A stretch of 64,000 nt of DNA from CAIYZT01 sp031385445 (GTDB lineage: Bacteria > Pseudomonadota > Alphaproteobacteria > Rhodobacterales > Rhodobacteraceae), in the NCBI GenBank assembly GCA_031385445.1, contig JANNBM010000056.1:310001-374000 (forward strand), written 5' to 3'. The notes beneath the pieces are model-generated. The model was not told where the DNA came from. It was given only the letters and a program-made list of their open reading frames with translations, and ran no database searches. Shown here piece after piece: positions 8,551 through 17,499 of the stretch. Numbering within the stretch: position 1 is the stretch's first letter; each line of letters starts with the position of its first letter. Both the position numbers and the translations under genes were made by a program.

Positions 8551-9243
8551 ATGCGCCAAATTCCCATGGTTCTGGCTTTGCCCCTGACCCTCGCCGCAGC
8601 GCATTCTGATGCGATGCAGGATCAAGCACAGCTTTGCGATCTGGCAGCCCATCGCGCGGCGCGTATAGCGGGCGTCCCTTTGGATATCCTGTTGGCGATT
8701 TCCCGCGTCGAAACCGGGCGCGACCTTGGAAACGGCTTGTCGCCCTGGCCATGGACGATCAACGTGGCCGGGGACGGCGCCTTTTTCGACGATGCGCAGG
8801 CGGCGATTGCCCAAACCACGCAGCTGGTGGACGCCGGCACCGAAAATTTTGATGTGGGATGTTTTCAGTTGAATTATCACTGGCACGGCGGGGCGTTCCA
8901 ATCACTGGATGCGATGTTTGATCCTGACACGAACGCTCTTTACGCCGCAAATTTCTTGGCAACGCTCTATCAGTCGTCGGGAAATTGGCCGCAGGCCATC
9001 GGCGCCTATCATTCGCAGACTGAAGAGCGTGCCGTTAACTATCTTTCCAAGATTGATGCGGTGCTTGGCGGCGGGTTGGTGGGAAATGTTGCGCTTGCGG
9101 GACGCGCGGACGATGCCGATGTCGCGGCGCAGGTTTTGCGTGAGAATAACTTTCCGCTGCTTCTTGCGGGCGCTTCGGGGACAGGCGGCTCCATCGTTCC
9201 GCAAACCACCTCCCGCGGTTCCCTTTTCGTATCCGGAAACTAA
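8551..9243 (+). CDS. sltF: Flagellar-specific lytic transglycosylase, SltF-like
   Basis: This 230-residue protein has a signal peptide (about residues 1-18) and a single SLT/goose-lysozyme-like domain. The catalytic glutamate is E54 in ISRVETGRDLG. The later motifs CFQLNYHWHG and AIGAYHSQTEE fit the family. It resembles SltF of Rhodobacter sphaeroides, a muramidase that opens peptidoglycan for the flagellar rod. Position in the cluster, just before flhA (2-bp gap), supports this. GGAGA lies before the ATG. The C-terminal 50 residues after the domain are likely the rod-protein interaction part (inference). Confidence 0.85.
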   Translation: MRQIPMVLALPLTLAAAHSDAMQDQAQLCDLAAHRAARIAGVPLDILLAISRVETGRDLGNGLSPWPWTINVAGDGAFFDDAQAAIAQTTQLVDAGTENFDVGCFQLNYHWHGGAFQSLDAMFDPDTNALYAANFLATLYQSSGNWPQAIGAYHSQTEERAVNYLSKIDAVLGGGLVGNVALAGRADDADVAAQVLRENNFPLLLAGASGTGGSIVPQTTSRGSLFVSGN

Positions 9244-9245
9244 CC

Positions 9246-11321
9246 ATGCAGTTTTCCTTTTCCCCTGGCGCAATTTTCCGGCCGACAATTCTGTTGGCGC
9301 TCGCCCTGATGGGGGTCATCATCATGATGATCCTGCCGGTCCCGGCTTTTATTCTTGATATCGGCCTTGCCCTGTCTTTTGCGCTGGCGATCCTGATGCT
9401 GACTGTCACATTGTTCATCGAACGCCCGCTGGATTTCTCCGCCTTCCCCACGATCCTGCTGGCCAGCCTGATGCTGCGCCTGTCACTGAACGTGTCGTCC
9501 ACCAAATTGATCATTGGTCAGGGCCACACTGGCACCAGCGCGGCCGGGCACGTCATCGAAGGGTTTGCCGAGTTTATCATGGGCGGCAATCTGCTGCTGG
9601 GCATCGTGGTGTTTATCGTGCTGATGATCGTCAACTTTGTCGTCATCACAAAGGGCGCTGGCCGCATGGCTGAGGTGGGCGCGCGGTTTGCGCTCGATGG
9701 GATGCCGGGAAAACAGCTGGCCATCGACGCGGACATGGCGGCGGGGGCGATTAACCATACCGAAGCAAAGGCACGGCGCGAACGTGAATTGGCCGAGACG
9801 AATTTTTTCGGCTCGCTGGACGGCGCATCGAAGTTTGTGAAGGGCGATGCGGTTGCGGGATTGATGATCACCCTTCTGAATATCGTCATGGGTTTGATCA
9901 ACGGGGTTGCCTTCCATGGCATGCAGCTTGGGGAAGCCTTTGAAACCTATGCAATTTTAACCGTTGGCGATGGTTTGGTGACGCAAATTCCGGCCGTGAT
10001 CATCTCGGTCGCGGCGGCGCTTTTGCTTGCCCGGGGCGGCAAGGAGGAGGCGACGGACGTGTCCTTCTTTGCCCAACTTGGCCGTTATCCCGGCGCTTTG
10101 GGCACAGTATCCGCGCTGATGTTGATGTTTTCCCTTGTGCCCGGCATGCCCTTCATTCCCTTCGTTTCAGGGGCGGCGATTCTTGGTTTTTCCGCCTTCA
10201 GGGCCTCGCAAAGGCTGAACGCAGCAAGCACCGTTTTGCCTTCTGCCCCGCCGCCCGCGCCGCGAAAAACCTTGGGTGATATTCTCGACTTTGATGACAT
10301 CCATATCGAATTTGCGCCCAATCTTGTGGCTATGGTTCTGGATCCTGCGACCGGGCTGGACGCGCGGATTACCAACATGCGCAATCACGTCGCGTCGCAA
10401 TACGGGCTGATTCTGCCCGAGATCCGCCTGACCGACGAGGCCACCCTGCCGCCCGGAACCTACCGCATTCAACTGCAAGGGGTGGAGCGTGTGAAGGACA
10501 AGCTTATGCCCGACCGCGCCCTTGTGCTTTTGTCGGACGGCATTCCCGCCCCGGACGGCTTGGATGTGAAAGAGCCGGTTTATGGCGCGCCCGCGCGCTG
10601 GATCCTCGCCGATGATCAGGAAGAGGCTGCGTTGCAGGGTTTGACCGTGGTTTCCGCGCCGGAAGTCCTCGCCACCCATCTGCTCGAAGTGATCCGCAAC
10701 AATCTGGCGCGGCTTTTGTCCCTGCGCGGTCTGCGCCGTCTGATGGACGAATTCACCAGGGTAACAGACCCACAGCGCGCCGATGCCAACCGGCGCCTGC
10801 TTGACGAACTGGTGCCTGAAAAGGTCTCGGTCGAGCTCTTGCTCACCGTTCTGCGCCTTCTGCTCGAAGAGCGGGTTTCGATCCGGAACCTGCCCCTTAT
10901 CCTCGAATCCGCAGCCGAAGCGCGCGGTCTTGGCACGCCGGAGGCCGTGGCCGAGCATGTGCGTCAAAGGTTGGGTTTCCAACTCGTTGCAGAGTTGAAG
11001 CGCGATGACGGCACGATCCCCTTGATTCAACTGGCGCCGGAATGGGAAAAAACCTTTGCCGCGCACCAGATTGATGGCGATCGCGGCCTGCGCGATGTCG
11101 CCTTGCCACCCGATCAATTTTCCAGACTGGCCAACGGTATCGCCGAGAAATTCCAAAAACAGGCCGAAGCCGGCAATTTTCCGGCTCTGGTCACCTCAAC
11201 CTTAAGGCGGCGGTTTTTGCGAACGGTCACGGTGGCCAAAGGGCTTTCGGTGCCGGTTCTGTCCTATGAAGAAATCGGGATGGAGGCGCGTCCGGCGCTG
11301 GTCGGGGTTGTCGCCCCCTGA
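9246..11321 (+). CDS. flhA: Flagellar export apparatus protein FlhA
   Basis: This 691-residue protein is the large export-gate subunit. The N-terminal half (to about residue 320) holds eight hydrophobic segments with the conserved cytoplasmic loop RFALDGMPGKQLAIDADMAAG. The C-terminal half is the cytoplasmic domain that docks substrate-chaperone complexes, with LEVIRNNLARLLSLRGLRRLMDE and VSIRNLPLILE signatures. Its length is normal. The stop codon TGA overlaps the fliR ATG by one base, so flhA and fliR are coupled. Confidence 0.97.
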   Translation: MQFSFSPGAIFRPTILLALALMGVIIMMILPVPAFILDIGLALSFALAILMLTVTLFIERPLDFSAFPTILLASLMLRLSLNVSSTKLIIGQGHTGTSAAGHVIEGFAEFIMGGNLLLGIVVFIVLMIVNFVVITKGAGRMAEVGARFALDGMPGKQLAIDADMAAGAINHTEAKARRERELAETNFFGSLDGASKFVKGDAVAGLMITLLNIVMGLINGVAFHGMQLGEAFETYAILTVGDGLVTQIPAVIISVAAALLLARGGKEEATDVSFFAQLGRYPGALGTVSALMLMFSLVPGMPFIPFVSGAAILGFSAFRASQRLNAASTVLPSAPPPAPRKTLGDILDFDDIHIEFAPNLVAMVLDPATGLDARITNMRNHVASQYGLILPEIRLTDEATLPPGTYRIQLQGVERVKDKLMPDRALVLLSDGIPAPDGLDVKEPVYGAPARWILADDQEEAALQGLTVVSAPEVLATHLLEVIRNNLARLLSLRGLRRLMDEFTRVTDPQRADANRRLLDELVPEKVSVELLLTVLRLLLEERVSIRNLPLILESAAEARGLGTPEAVAEHVRQRLGFQLVAELKRDDGTIPLIQLAPEWEKTFAAHQIDGDRGLRDVALPPDQFSRLANGIAEKFQKQAEAGNFPALVTSTLRRRFLRTVTVAKGLSVPVLSYEEIGMEARPALVGVVAP

Positions 11322-12094
11322 TGGAGCAGATCCTGCAAATCGCCACGCAAATGTCGGGCCAGTCGCAGGACTGGATTTGGGCGGCATTTCTGGTTTTTTT
11401 GCGGGTGGGCACAGCAATGGCACTGATGCCGGCCTTTGGTGAAACCGTCGTGCCGCAACGGATAAAGCTGGTCCTGGCGCTGGCCTTTACGGCCATCGTC
11501 CTTCCGGGCAGTCTTTCGCCAGCGATTGGCGCGGCGGGGTTTCTGGCTGCGGGGGCCGAGGTCATGGTGGGTCTGATGCTGGGTGTTGGGCTTCGGCTGT
11601 TCGTTCTGGCGCTGCAAACAGCGGGTGCGATTGCCGCCAACGCCATGTCCTTGGCGCAGCTTTTCGGCGGAACCGGGCCGGAACCGCAGCCTGCAATGGG
11701 AAACCTGCTCACCATGGCCGCCCTGGCCGTTGCCGTCGCCAACGGGCTGCATGTCAAAATCGCGAGCTTTTTTATCCTGTCTTATCGGATGCTTCCGGCC
11801 GGAATGCCGATGCAGCAGGCCGATATCAGCCAGTGGGGCATCGCGCAAATCTCGGCCTGCTTTGCTTTGGCATTCTGTTTGTCGGCCCCGTTCGTGCTCG
11901 CCTCAGTCGTCTACAATCTCGCGCTCGGCGTGATCAACAAGGCAATGCCGCAGCTGATGGTGACCATGGTTGGCGCACCATTGTTGACCGGCGGCGCGTT
12001 GATGTTGATGATCCTGACCACCCCGCTTGTTCTGACCATCTGGCAGGAGTCGTTTGATACATTTCTGGCCCATCCGCTGCGGATCAACCCGTGA
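11321..12094 (+). CDS. fliR: Flagellar export apparatus membrane protein FliR
   Basis: This 257-residue integral membrane protein is part of the FliPQR gate. It has about six hydrophobic segments, with family-typical stretches FLRVGTAMALMPAFGETVVPQRIKLVLAL near the N-terminus and PFVLASVVYNLALGVINKAMPQL toward the C-terminus. Its length is normal. Its stop overlaps the GTG start of flhB by 4 bp. Together with fliP at 0.5-1.2 kb it supplies two of the three gate proteins; fliQ is not visible here. Confidence 0.95.
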   Translation: MEQILQIATQMSGQSQDWIWAAFLVFLRVGTAMALMPAFGETVVPQRIKLVLALAFTAIVLPGSLSPAIGAAGFLAAGAEVMVGLMLGVGLRLFVLALQTAGAIAANAMSLAQLFGGTGPEPQPAMGNLLTMAALAVAVANGLHVKIASFFILSYRMLPAGMPMQQADISQWGIAQISACFALAFCLSAPFVLASVVYNLALGVINKAMPQLMVTMVGAPLLTGGALMLMILTTPLVLTIWQESFDTFLAHPLRINP

Positions 12095-13173
12095 GCGAGG
12101 ACAATGACGACGAAAAATCCCACGAACCGTCGCAGCGGCGTTTGGATGAGGCGCGCAAAAAGGGGCAAATCCCCGCGTCTGCCGATCTGTATGCGGCAGG
12201 ATCGTTGGCCGGCCTTTTGGTTGCCGCACTGATTTTCGGCCCCAACGCCATTTCGCAAACCGGCCTTGCGGCGCAGGGATTGCTGGACGGGGCTGACCGC
12301 CTTGCCCCGCAAATCATGGCGGCACCGGGCGCGCGGCTGGCGGGAATCGGGATCAGTCTGTTGTGGCCCCTCGCCCCTTTCTTCTTGATGCCTTTGGTCT
12401 TTGTTGTCCTTGTGGCGATCTTGCAGCAATCCACCGTCCTCGCCCCGGACCGCATCACGCCCAAACTTTCAAAGATCTCGCCCCTGTCGATCGCAAAGCA
12501 GAAATTCGGCAAAGAGGGTCTGTTTCAGTTTGGAAAATCTGCGGTCAAACTGGCGATCATTTCGGCCCTTCTGGTCTATTTCACGATTGGCAAGGCGGAA
12601 GACATCCTGACCAGCCTGCGCATGACGCCGGCCCAATCGAGTGTCGTGATGATGCAGCTGATGAGCCAATTTCTGATGCTGGCTTTGCTGTTCACGGTTC
12701 TGGTTGGCGGCGTTGATTACGGCTGGCAGGTTCTGCAGCATCTGGAACGCAATCGCATGTCGCGCAAAGAGCTGATGGACGAGATGAAGGACAGCGAGGG
12801 TGATCCGCATATCAAGATGCAACGACGCCAGAGAGGCCAGGAAATCGCGCAAAATCAGATGCTTGCGGATGTGTCCAAGGCGGATGTAGTGATCGTGAAC
12901 CCGACGCATTATGCCGTCGCGCTGAAATGGAAGCGTGGCGACAAGTCGGCTCCGATCCTGCTTGCGAAGGGTGCGGACGAAATCGCGGCCCGGATCCGGG
13001 AGAAGGCGGCGGAACACGGCGTTCCGCTGCACCGCGATCCGCCCACGGCGCGGGCGATTTTTGCGACGGTCGACATCGGCAAACCGATCAAGGCCGATCA
13101 GTTCCGGGCCGTTGCCGCCGCCATCCGGTTTGCCGAAGCAATGCGCAAGAAGGCGAAGGGGTGGCAGAAATGA
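12091..13173 (+). CDS. flhB: Flagellar export switch protein FlhB
   Basis: This 360-residue protein controls the change from rod/hook to filament export. A charged N-terminal region (residues 1-30) precedes four membrane segments between about 35 and 215. The cytoplasmic C-terminal domain carries the autocleavage motif N270-P271-T272-H273 inside VIVNPTHYAVAL. The start is GTG overlapping the fliR stop, which is the only start consistent with the conserved N-terminus (SQRRLDEARKKGQ). The stop overlaps the next small gene as ATGATG. Confidence 0.97.
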   Translation: MSEDNDDEKSHEPSQRRLDEARKKGQIPASADLYAAGSLAGLLVAALIFGPNAISQTGLAAQGLLDGADRLAPQIMAAPGARLAGIGISLLWPLAPFFLMPLVFVVLVAILQQSTVLAPDRITPKLSKISPLSIAKQKFGKEGLFQFGKSAVKLAIISALLVYFTIGKAEDILTSLRMTPAQSSVVMMQLMSQFLMLALLFTVLVGGVDYGWQVLQHLERNRMSRKELMDEMKDSEGDPHIKMQRRQRGQEIAQNQMLADVSKADVVIVNPTHYAVALKWKRGDKSAPILLAKGADEIAARIREKAAEHGVPLHRDPPTARAIFATVDIGKPIKADQFRAVAAAIRFAEAMRKKAKGWQK

Positions 13174-13508
13174 TGCACGAACAGCGGGCCAAATTGGGCC
13201 AATTGCATGCGTTGGCTCAAATGATGTTGGACGCGCAATTGTTGGAATTGCGCGCGATTGCGCGGGCCCGGGAAGAAAGCCTTGCGCATTTGGCCGATCT
13301 GAACCGGCCTTTCCCGCCAAATGATTTGCACCCGGTTGCGGCGGCCGAAGCGGAGATAAGATTTCAGCGCTGGGCGGATCAACGCCGCGCCGAGGTTAAC
13401 CAACGCCTGGCCATGCAGAATGTGCAAATGGAAGAGGCTCGACTGGCCGCGCAAATGGCCTTTGGCCGATCGTCAACGCTGGCGCGGCTGTACGGTTCCC
13501 GGCGTTAA
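13170..13508 (+). CDS. Small helical protein after flhB, possibly FliJ-like
   Basis: This 112-residue soluble protein is almost entirely predicted helix, rich in Ala, Gln, Arg and Leu, with heptad-like spacing (AKLGQLHALAQMMLDAQLLELRAI near the start). It starts in the overlap ATGATG with the flhB stop, so it is translationally coupled to flhB. Size, helical content and position are compatible with a FliJ-type export chaperone, but no firm signature was seen. It could equally be a family restricted to this order. It ends 13 bp before the convergent phosphatase gene. Confidence 0.6.
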   Translation: MMHEQRAKLGQLHALAQMMLDAQLLELRAIARAREESLAHLADLNRPFPPNDLHPVAAAEAEIRFQRWADQRRAEVNQRLAMQNVQMEEARLAAQMAFGRSSTLARLYGSRR

Positions 13509-13521
13509 AGTGTGCCGCCGT

Positions 13522-14334
13522 TCATGCCCCAAGGGCACCCTGCGGCCCCTGGGCCATCCGCGCGGACAAAGCGCGGTGCAGATCGGGGGGTGCGGCCCAA
13601 AGGCCGGTGCTGCGCGGATCGGGGGCGTTGAACACCAGCGGGTCGCCCTTTGGTGCGGTCGCAAAGGCCCCGGCACGCTGGGCGATCAGGCTGCCAGCGG
13701 CGATATCCCATTCCCAGCACGGCCGAAAGCTGAGCACTCCATCAAAGCTGCCATCTGCCACAAGGCAAAGCCGATAGGCGAGCGCTGGGCGAAAATGCCG
13801 GTCAAGCGCGGGCGGGGGCCCCAGCCAATGCTCGGGTGCAAGGCTGGGTTTTCCGGTCAGAATGCGGGCCGCGTCGGGCGCGCTTGCCACGCTCGCCTGC
13901 AACAGCGCACCGTTCAGGGTTGCCGAGCCGCCCGTTTCGGCGGCGTAAAGTTTGTCCAAAGCGGGCAGGAAAACCACCGCTGCCGTGACCACCCCGGCGC
14001 GCGCCACCGCGATGGCGTGGGCAAAGGGGCGCTCGCCCGCGATAAAGGCGCGGGTGCCGTCGATGGGGTCGATAATGAACACATGTTCGCATTGCAGACG
14101 CGCTGGCGTATCCGGGCTTTCTTCGGACAGCCAGCCATAGCCGGGCCGCGCCCCGCGCAGAACGACTTCGAGATGGGCGTTTACCGCCATATCGGCCTCG
14201 GTTACGGGACCGCCGCCGTCCGGTTTGTCCCAGGCGCGGGGCGACTGGCGCCAGTGGCGCATGGCAATCTCGCCTGCGCCTTTTGCGGCACGGCGCAGAA
14301 GGGCCAGATCGCTTTCGCCCTTAAGATCCGGCAA
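13522..14334 (-). CDS. Inositol monophosphatase family protein, likely 3'(2'),5'-bisphosphate nucleotidase (CysQ-like)
   Basis: This 270-residue protein belongs to the Li-sensitive, Mg-dependent phosphatase family. Metal ligands are visible: E71/E72 in LSEES, D89 and D92 in DPIDGT, and D210 in WEWDIAAG. The WLSEESPDT form and the DGTRAFI stretch favour the CysQ group, which hydrolyses 3'-phosphoadenosine 5'-phosphate produced in sulfate assimilation, over SuhB-type inositol phosphatases. The start overlaps the end of the PmbA-like gene by 14 bp, so the two are co-transcribed. Exact substrate is inferred. Confidence 0.85.
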   Translation of the reverse strand: MPDLKGESDLALLRRAAKGAGEIAMRHWRQSPRAWDKPDGGGPVTEADMAVNAHLEVVLRGARPGYGWLSEESPDTPARLQCEHVFIIDPIDGTRAFIAGERPFAHAIAVARAGVVTAAVVFLPALDKLYAAETGGSATLNGALLQASVASAPDAARILTGKPSLAPEHWLGPPPALDRHFRPALAYRLCLVADGSFDGVLSFRPCWEWDIAAGSLIAQRAGAFATAPKGDPLVFNAPDPRSTGLWAAPPDLHRALSARMAQGPQGALGA

Positions 14335-15664
14335 GCGTCATCCCTTCGATCAGGATCGAGGGCACGCGGGTCGCCAGATGCGCGCGGATGTCATTGGCCG
14401 GAACCATCCGTTTCAGCATGTCCCGCAGATTGCCCGCGATGGTGCATTCGTTCACCGGATGGCGGATTTCGCCGTTTTCGACCCAGAACCCCGAGGCGCC
14501 GCGCGAATAATCGCCCGTCGTCGCATTGATCGTCGATCCGATCATCGAGGTCACCAAAAGCCCGGTGCCCATGCCCGCAATCAGCGCCGCGCGGCTGTCT
14601 GTGCCGAGGGTCAGATCAATGTTCGTGGTGGAGGGTGAGGGCGGCGCGCTGGTGCCGCGCGAGGCGTTGCCGGTCGACGCCATGCCCAAACGCCGCCCGG
14701 TGCCAAGATCCAGCGTCCAGCCGGTCAGCATCCCGTCATCGACGATCAGACGGCGGCGGGTCGGCAGGCCCTCAGCATCAAAAGGGCGCGAGGAGGAAAT
14801 GCGTGGGCGCAGCGGGTCTTCGATCAGGCAAAACCCCTTTGGCAGCACTTGCAGCCCCAGAAGATCGCGCGCCCAACTGGACCCACGGGCAATCGACGAT
14901 CCGTTCACCGCCTGCAGCAGATGGCCGATCAGGCTGGACGCGACGCGCTCATCATACAGCACCGCATAGGTTCCCGTCGGCGGCTTGACCGCGCCGCGGC
15001 GTTCCAATGTGCGCTCGGCTGCCTTGTGGCCGATCTCCTCGGGTGGCGGCATATCGGCGGAATAAATCCGGCTTTCGCCGGCCCAGTCCCGCTCCATCCC
15101 GGTGCCCGATCCGGTAAAGGCAACGAGCGAGGTGGACCGCGACGAGCGGCCGTAGCCGCCCGCAAAGCCGTTGGAGGCGGCAATGCTGACCTCCTGGCTG
15201 CCCCATCCCGCGCCGGTTTCGCATTGCACGATCCCGCCGTGCGACATGGCGGCAGCTTCGGCGCGCTGAGCATCGGCCTGCAATTCAGCCGCCACGGGGT
15301 CGGCGCTGGTGTCGATCAGATCCAGCGCATTCAGATCATAGGTTTGGGCCAACTGCGAAGGCTCTGCCAGGCCAACGAACCGATCTTCGGGGGCTTCGCG
15401 CGCCATGGCCACAGCACGTTCGGCCAGCTCCTGGCGCGTGCGCCCCGAGATATCCGATGCCGACACGCAGGCCTGCCGGTTGCCCAGCAGAACCCGCAGG
15501 CCGATCTCGATTGTTTCGGACCGCTCCGCTTGCTCCAGCTCTCCGGCGCGCAGGGTGATCGACAAGGACCGCCCCGCCACCGCGACCGCATCGGCGCTGT
15601 CCGCACCGGCCTTTTTGGCTTCGTCCAGCAGGGATTGGGTCAGATCACGAAGCGAGGGGGTCAT
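14321..15664 (-). CDS. TldD/PmbA family metalloprotease-like protein
   Basis: This 447-residue protein matches the PmbA (TldE) type of the TldD/PmbA family. Features are the N-terminal RSLSITLRAGELEQAERSE strand-helix, the middle YAVLYDERVASSLIGHLLQAVNG, and the C-terminal MIGSTINATTGDYSRGASGFWVENGEI and CTIAGNLRDML stretches typical of the family. TldD/TldE act together in peptide maturation and degradation. It lacks the TldD metal motif, as PmbA proteins do. I chose the ATG at 15664 (MTPSLRDL) because it fits family length; an upstream in-frame start would add 24 residues that look non-homologous. Confidence 0.85.
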   Translation of the reverse strand: MTPSLRDLTQSLLDEAKKAGADSADAVAVAGRSLSITLRAGELEQAERSETIEIGLRVLLGNRQACVSASDISGRTRQELAERAVAMAREAPEDRFVGLAEPSQLAQTYDLNALDLIDTSADPVAAELQADAQRAEAAAMSHGGIVQCETGAGWGSQEVSIAASNGFAGGYGRSSRSTSLVAFTGSGTGMERDWAGESRIYSADMPPPEEIGHKAAERTLERRGAVKPPTGTYAVLYDERVASSLIGHLLQAVNGSSIARGSSWARDLLGLQVLPKGFCLIEDPLRPRISSSRPFDAEGLPTRRRLIVDDGMLTGWTLDLGTGRRLGMASTGNASRGTSAPPSPSTTNIDLTLGTDSRAALIAGMGTGLLVTSMIGSTINATTGDYSRGASGFWVENGEIRHPVNECTIAGNLRDMLKRMVPANDIRAHLATRVPSILIEGMTLAGS

Positions 15665-15725
15665 GGCATATCCAGATTGCGGTTCGCCCTTGATATGGCG
15701 CGGAAGGGCGCCGCTTGCAAGCAGA

Positions 15726-15755
15726 GGCCGCGCCAAAGAATGCCTCGGCGCGGCC
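15726..15755 (-). terminator. Hairpin after the DUF2125-like gene
   Basis: Perfect 9-bp arms GGCCGCGCC and GGCGCGGCC with a 12-nt loop lie in the 114-bp gap between the leftward DUF2125-like gene and the PmbA-like gene. There is no T-tract on the minus strand, so it may be a mRNA-protecting hairpin or a weak terminator. Confidence 0.35.
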
Positions 15756-15778
15756 CGAAATTCAGAACTTGCCTGCGG

Positions 15779-17299
15779 CTATTGCAGGCGCTGCCCGTTG
15801 GCGTAAAAGCCCTTGTCCTTGAATTCCAGCACCGAGGTCAGCTCGTCCGCGCCCGGGCCCGGATTGGCAAACATCGACATCATCACCCGCGCGCCCATCG
15901 CGTCGTCTTCGCTCAGCAGGCCCATGGCGATCAGCGTGTCCATCAAGGTGTTCGCGCCCGTCACCTTCAGGTCAATCTTTCCCGTTGGCACGGGCATGCC
16001 GCCAAAGGTTTCCAGATCTGTATTGTCAAAGGTAAACGCCCCGGTTCCCGTCAGCTCTGCCCCGGCAATCCGTGCCAAAAGCTGGGTCAGATCAAACGAC
16101 AACAGCTGCCCGGGGGGCGCGTCGGCCTTCATCGCGCCTTCGTCAAACAGGCTCGACGTCAACTGCGCCGTGCCTTTGCCATCGATGATCACCGTCGCCG
16201 GATCATGCGAAAGCGCCGCGCCCGGATCGAGCATGCCCCAGATTTCGTCGGAAATGGACAGATCGACCAGCTTGGCCAGAATGCTGAATTCACCGGGCGC
16301 TTCGGTCGGACCCGTCGGCATCATCAGACCAAACCCGCTTTCGCCAAGCGCCAATTTGACCTCGGGAAAGGGGATTTCGGCCCCCGAAACCGCGACATTC
16401 AAACCCTTGGAGCCGGTTTGATATGTGAACGCTTCGCTGTCCATGCCAATCGTGACCGAGCCCTCGTTCACACCGCCGCTGACCGAAATGGGCGATCCAG
16501 CCTCGGTCACGTTCACCGCAAAAGAGGTCGCGCCGTAAGCGGTGTCGAAATGAAACTCAAAGCCCGCTGCAAGCGCCGCACCCATATCCTCCATCTCGGC
16601 ATCGTCCAGAATGATGGCGTCAAACGTCGTTTCAATGGCACCGATGGCCGCGGTCAAATCCACGTCCGAACCAGCCTCCGGGTCCTTGCCCTTAAAGGCA
16701 ATCGCCATGCTGTCAGCCCCGAACGAGCCGCTTACGGTCAAAGGCGCGGTGCCCTCCACCAGATAGACACCGGCCACATTAACCGCAGAGATCTGCACAT
16801 TCAAAGGATCGGCGCTGTCATCGGGGCTGACGACCGAAGCGTCAAAGGTGGGAAGCGAAACGTCAAAAGACATCGCCTCAACAGTGCCCGAAACGAGCGT
16901 GACCGCCCCCGGCGCCTTGATGTCAATCTGGACCGTCTGCGCCAGCGGCGGTTCAACTCCCTCTACGGCTGGGATGGTCGAGACGAGCGAATAGCTCTCC
17001 GACTGCGTGATCTCCACGGTGCCATTGCCGAGATCCTTCAGGCGAATCTCGCCGATTTTCCCCTCGGTCACCCCGGCGGTTTCGTCCGCACCGGTTATGC
17101 CAACGCCGGTAATCACCAACGTATCCCCGTCGCGCGCTTCGCTCTCGGAGGTGATCACAGTGCCGCCCTGCTCCGAGCTGGCTTTCCAGTTTTCCCAAAC
17201 TTCTTCGGGGGTTACGTCAGCAAGGGCCGAAACCGCGCCAAACGCAAATGCCAGCGTCGTTGTGCCCAAAAGTACCGAAGCCTTCATCGCTCCAAACAT
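15779..17299 (-). CDS. DUF2125-like secreted protein
   Basis: This 506-residue protein has a signal peptide ending near VSALA (about residue 26). The rest is beta-rich and acidic, without membrane segments or Cys clusters. It resembles the DUF2125 group found in alphaproteobacterial periplasmic proteins; its function is unknown. The start at 17299 is fixed by AGGAGAAGG just upstream; an in-frame start further upstream would put extra residues before the signal peptide. The gene heads a leftward set with PmbA-like and CysQ-like genes, separated from them by a hairpin, so it may be a separate unit. Confidence 0.75.
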   Translation of the reverse strand: MFGAMKASVLLGTTTLAFAFGAVSALADVTPEEVWENWKASSEQGGTVITSESEARDGDTLVITGVGITGADETAGVTEGKIGEIRLKDLGNGTVEITQSESYSLVSTIPAVEGVEPPLAQTVQIDIKAPGAVTLVSGTVEAMSFDVSLPTFDASVVSPDDSADPLNVQISAVNVAGVYLVEGTAPLTVSGSFGADSMAIAFKGKDPEAGSDVDLTAAIGAIETTFDAIILDDAEMEDMGAALAAGFEFHFDTAYGATSFAVNVTEAGSPISVSGGVNEGSVTIGMDSEAFTYQTGSKGLNVAVSGAEIPFPEVKLALGESGFGLMMPTGPTEAPGEFSILAKLVDLSISDEIWGMLDPGAALSHDPATVIIDGKGTAQLTSSLFDEGAMKADAPPGQLLSFDLTQLLARIAGAELTGTGAFTFDNTDLETFGGMPVPTGKIDLKVTGANTLMDTLIAMGLLSEDDAMGARVMMSMFANPGPGADELTSVLEFKDKGFYANGQRLQ

Positions 17300-17420
17300 C
17301 GCCTTCTCCTCTAAATAAATTCTCGAATTCGCGGTCACTTTCGGACGACATTCGTGCGCGGTCAAGGGTCATGGCACCCCCAAAGCCGGCCGCCCGCCAA
17401 AACACCTCTGCCGCCATTCA

Positions 17421-17474
17421 TCTGTCCGAAAATATCCCGGGGGTGAGGGCAAAGCCCGAGGGGGCAGCGCCCCC
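17421..17474. repeat. Extragenic palindromic element of Rhodobacterales type, copy 1
   Basis: The stretch contains TGTCCGAAAATATCCCGGGGG, then a small GGGC-AAA-GCCC hairpin, then GGGGGCAGCGCCCCC. Similar combinations of an A/T-rich AATATCCC core followed by G/C hairpins occur between many genes in this order. Related copies in this window are near 19.9, 40.65 and 62.18 kb. The 3' hairpin lies just past the leftward ALDH gene and could also work as its terminator. Confidence 0.5.
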
Positions 17475-17499
17475 TTGTGCGACGCGGACCGCAAGCACT

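Noticed and set aside
14849..17314. Very long open frame of 821 codons on the plus strand opposite the PmbA-like and DUF2125-like genes
   Set aside because: It is antisense to two well supported genes, its product is Arg/Gly/His-rich low-quality sequence without motifs, and such frames are common opposite GC-rich genes.
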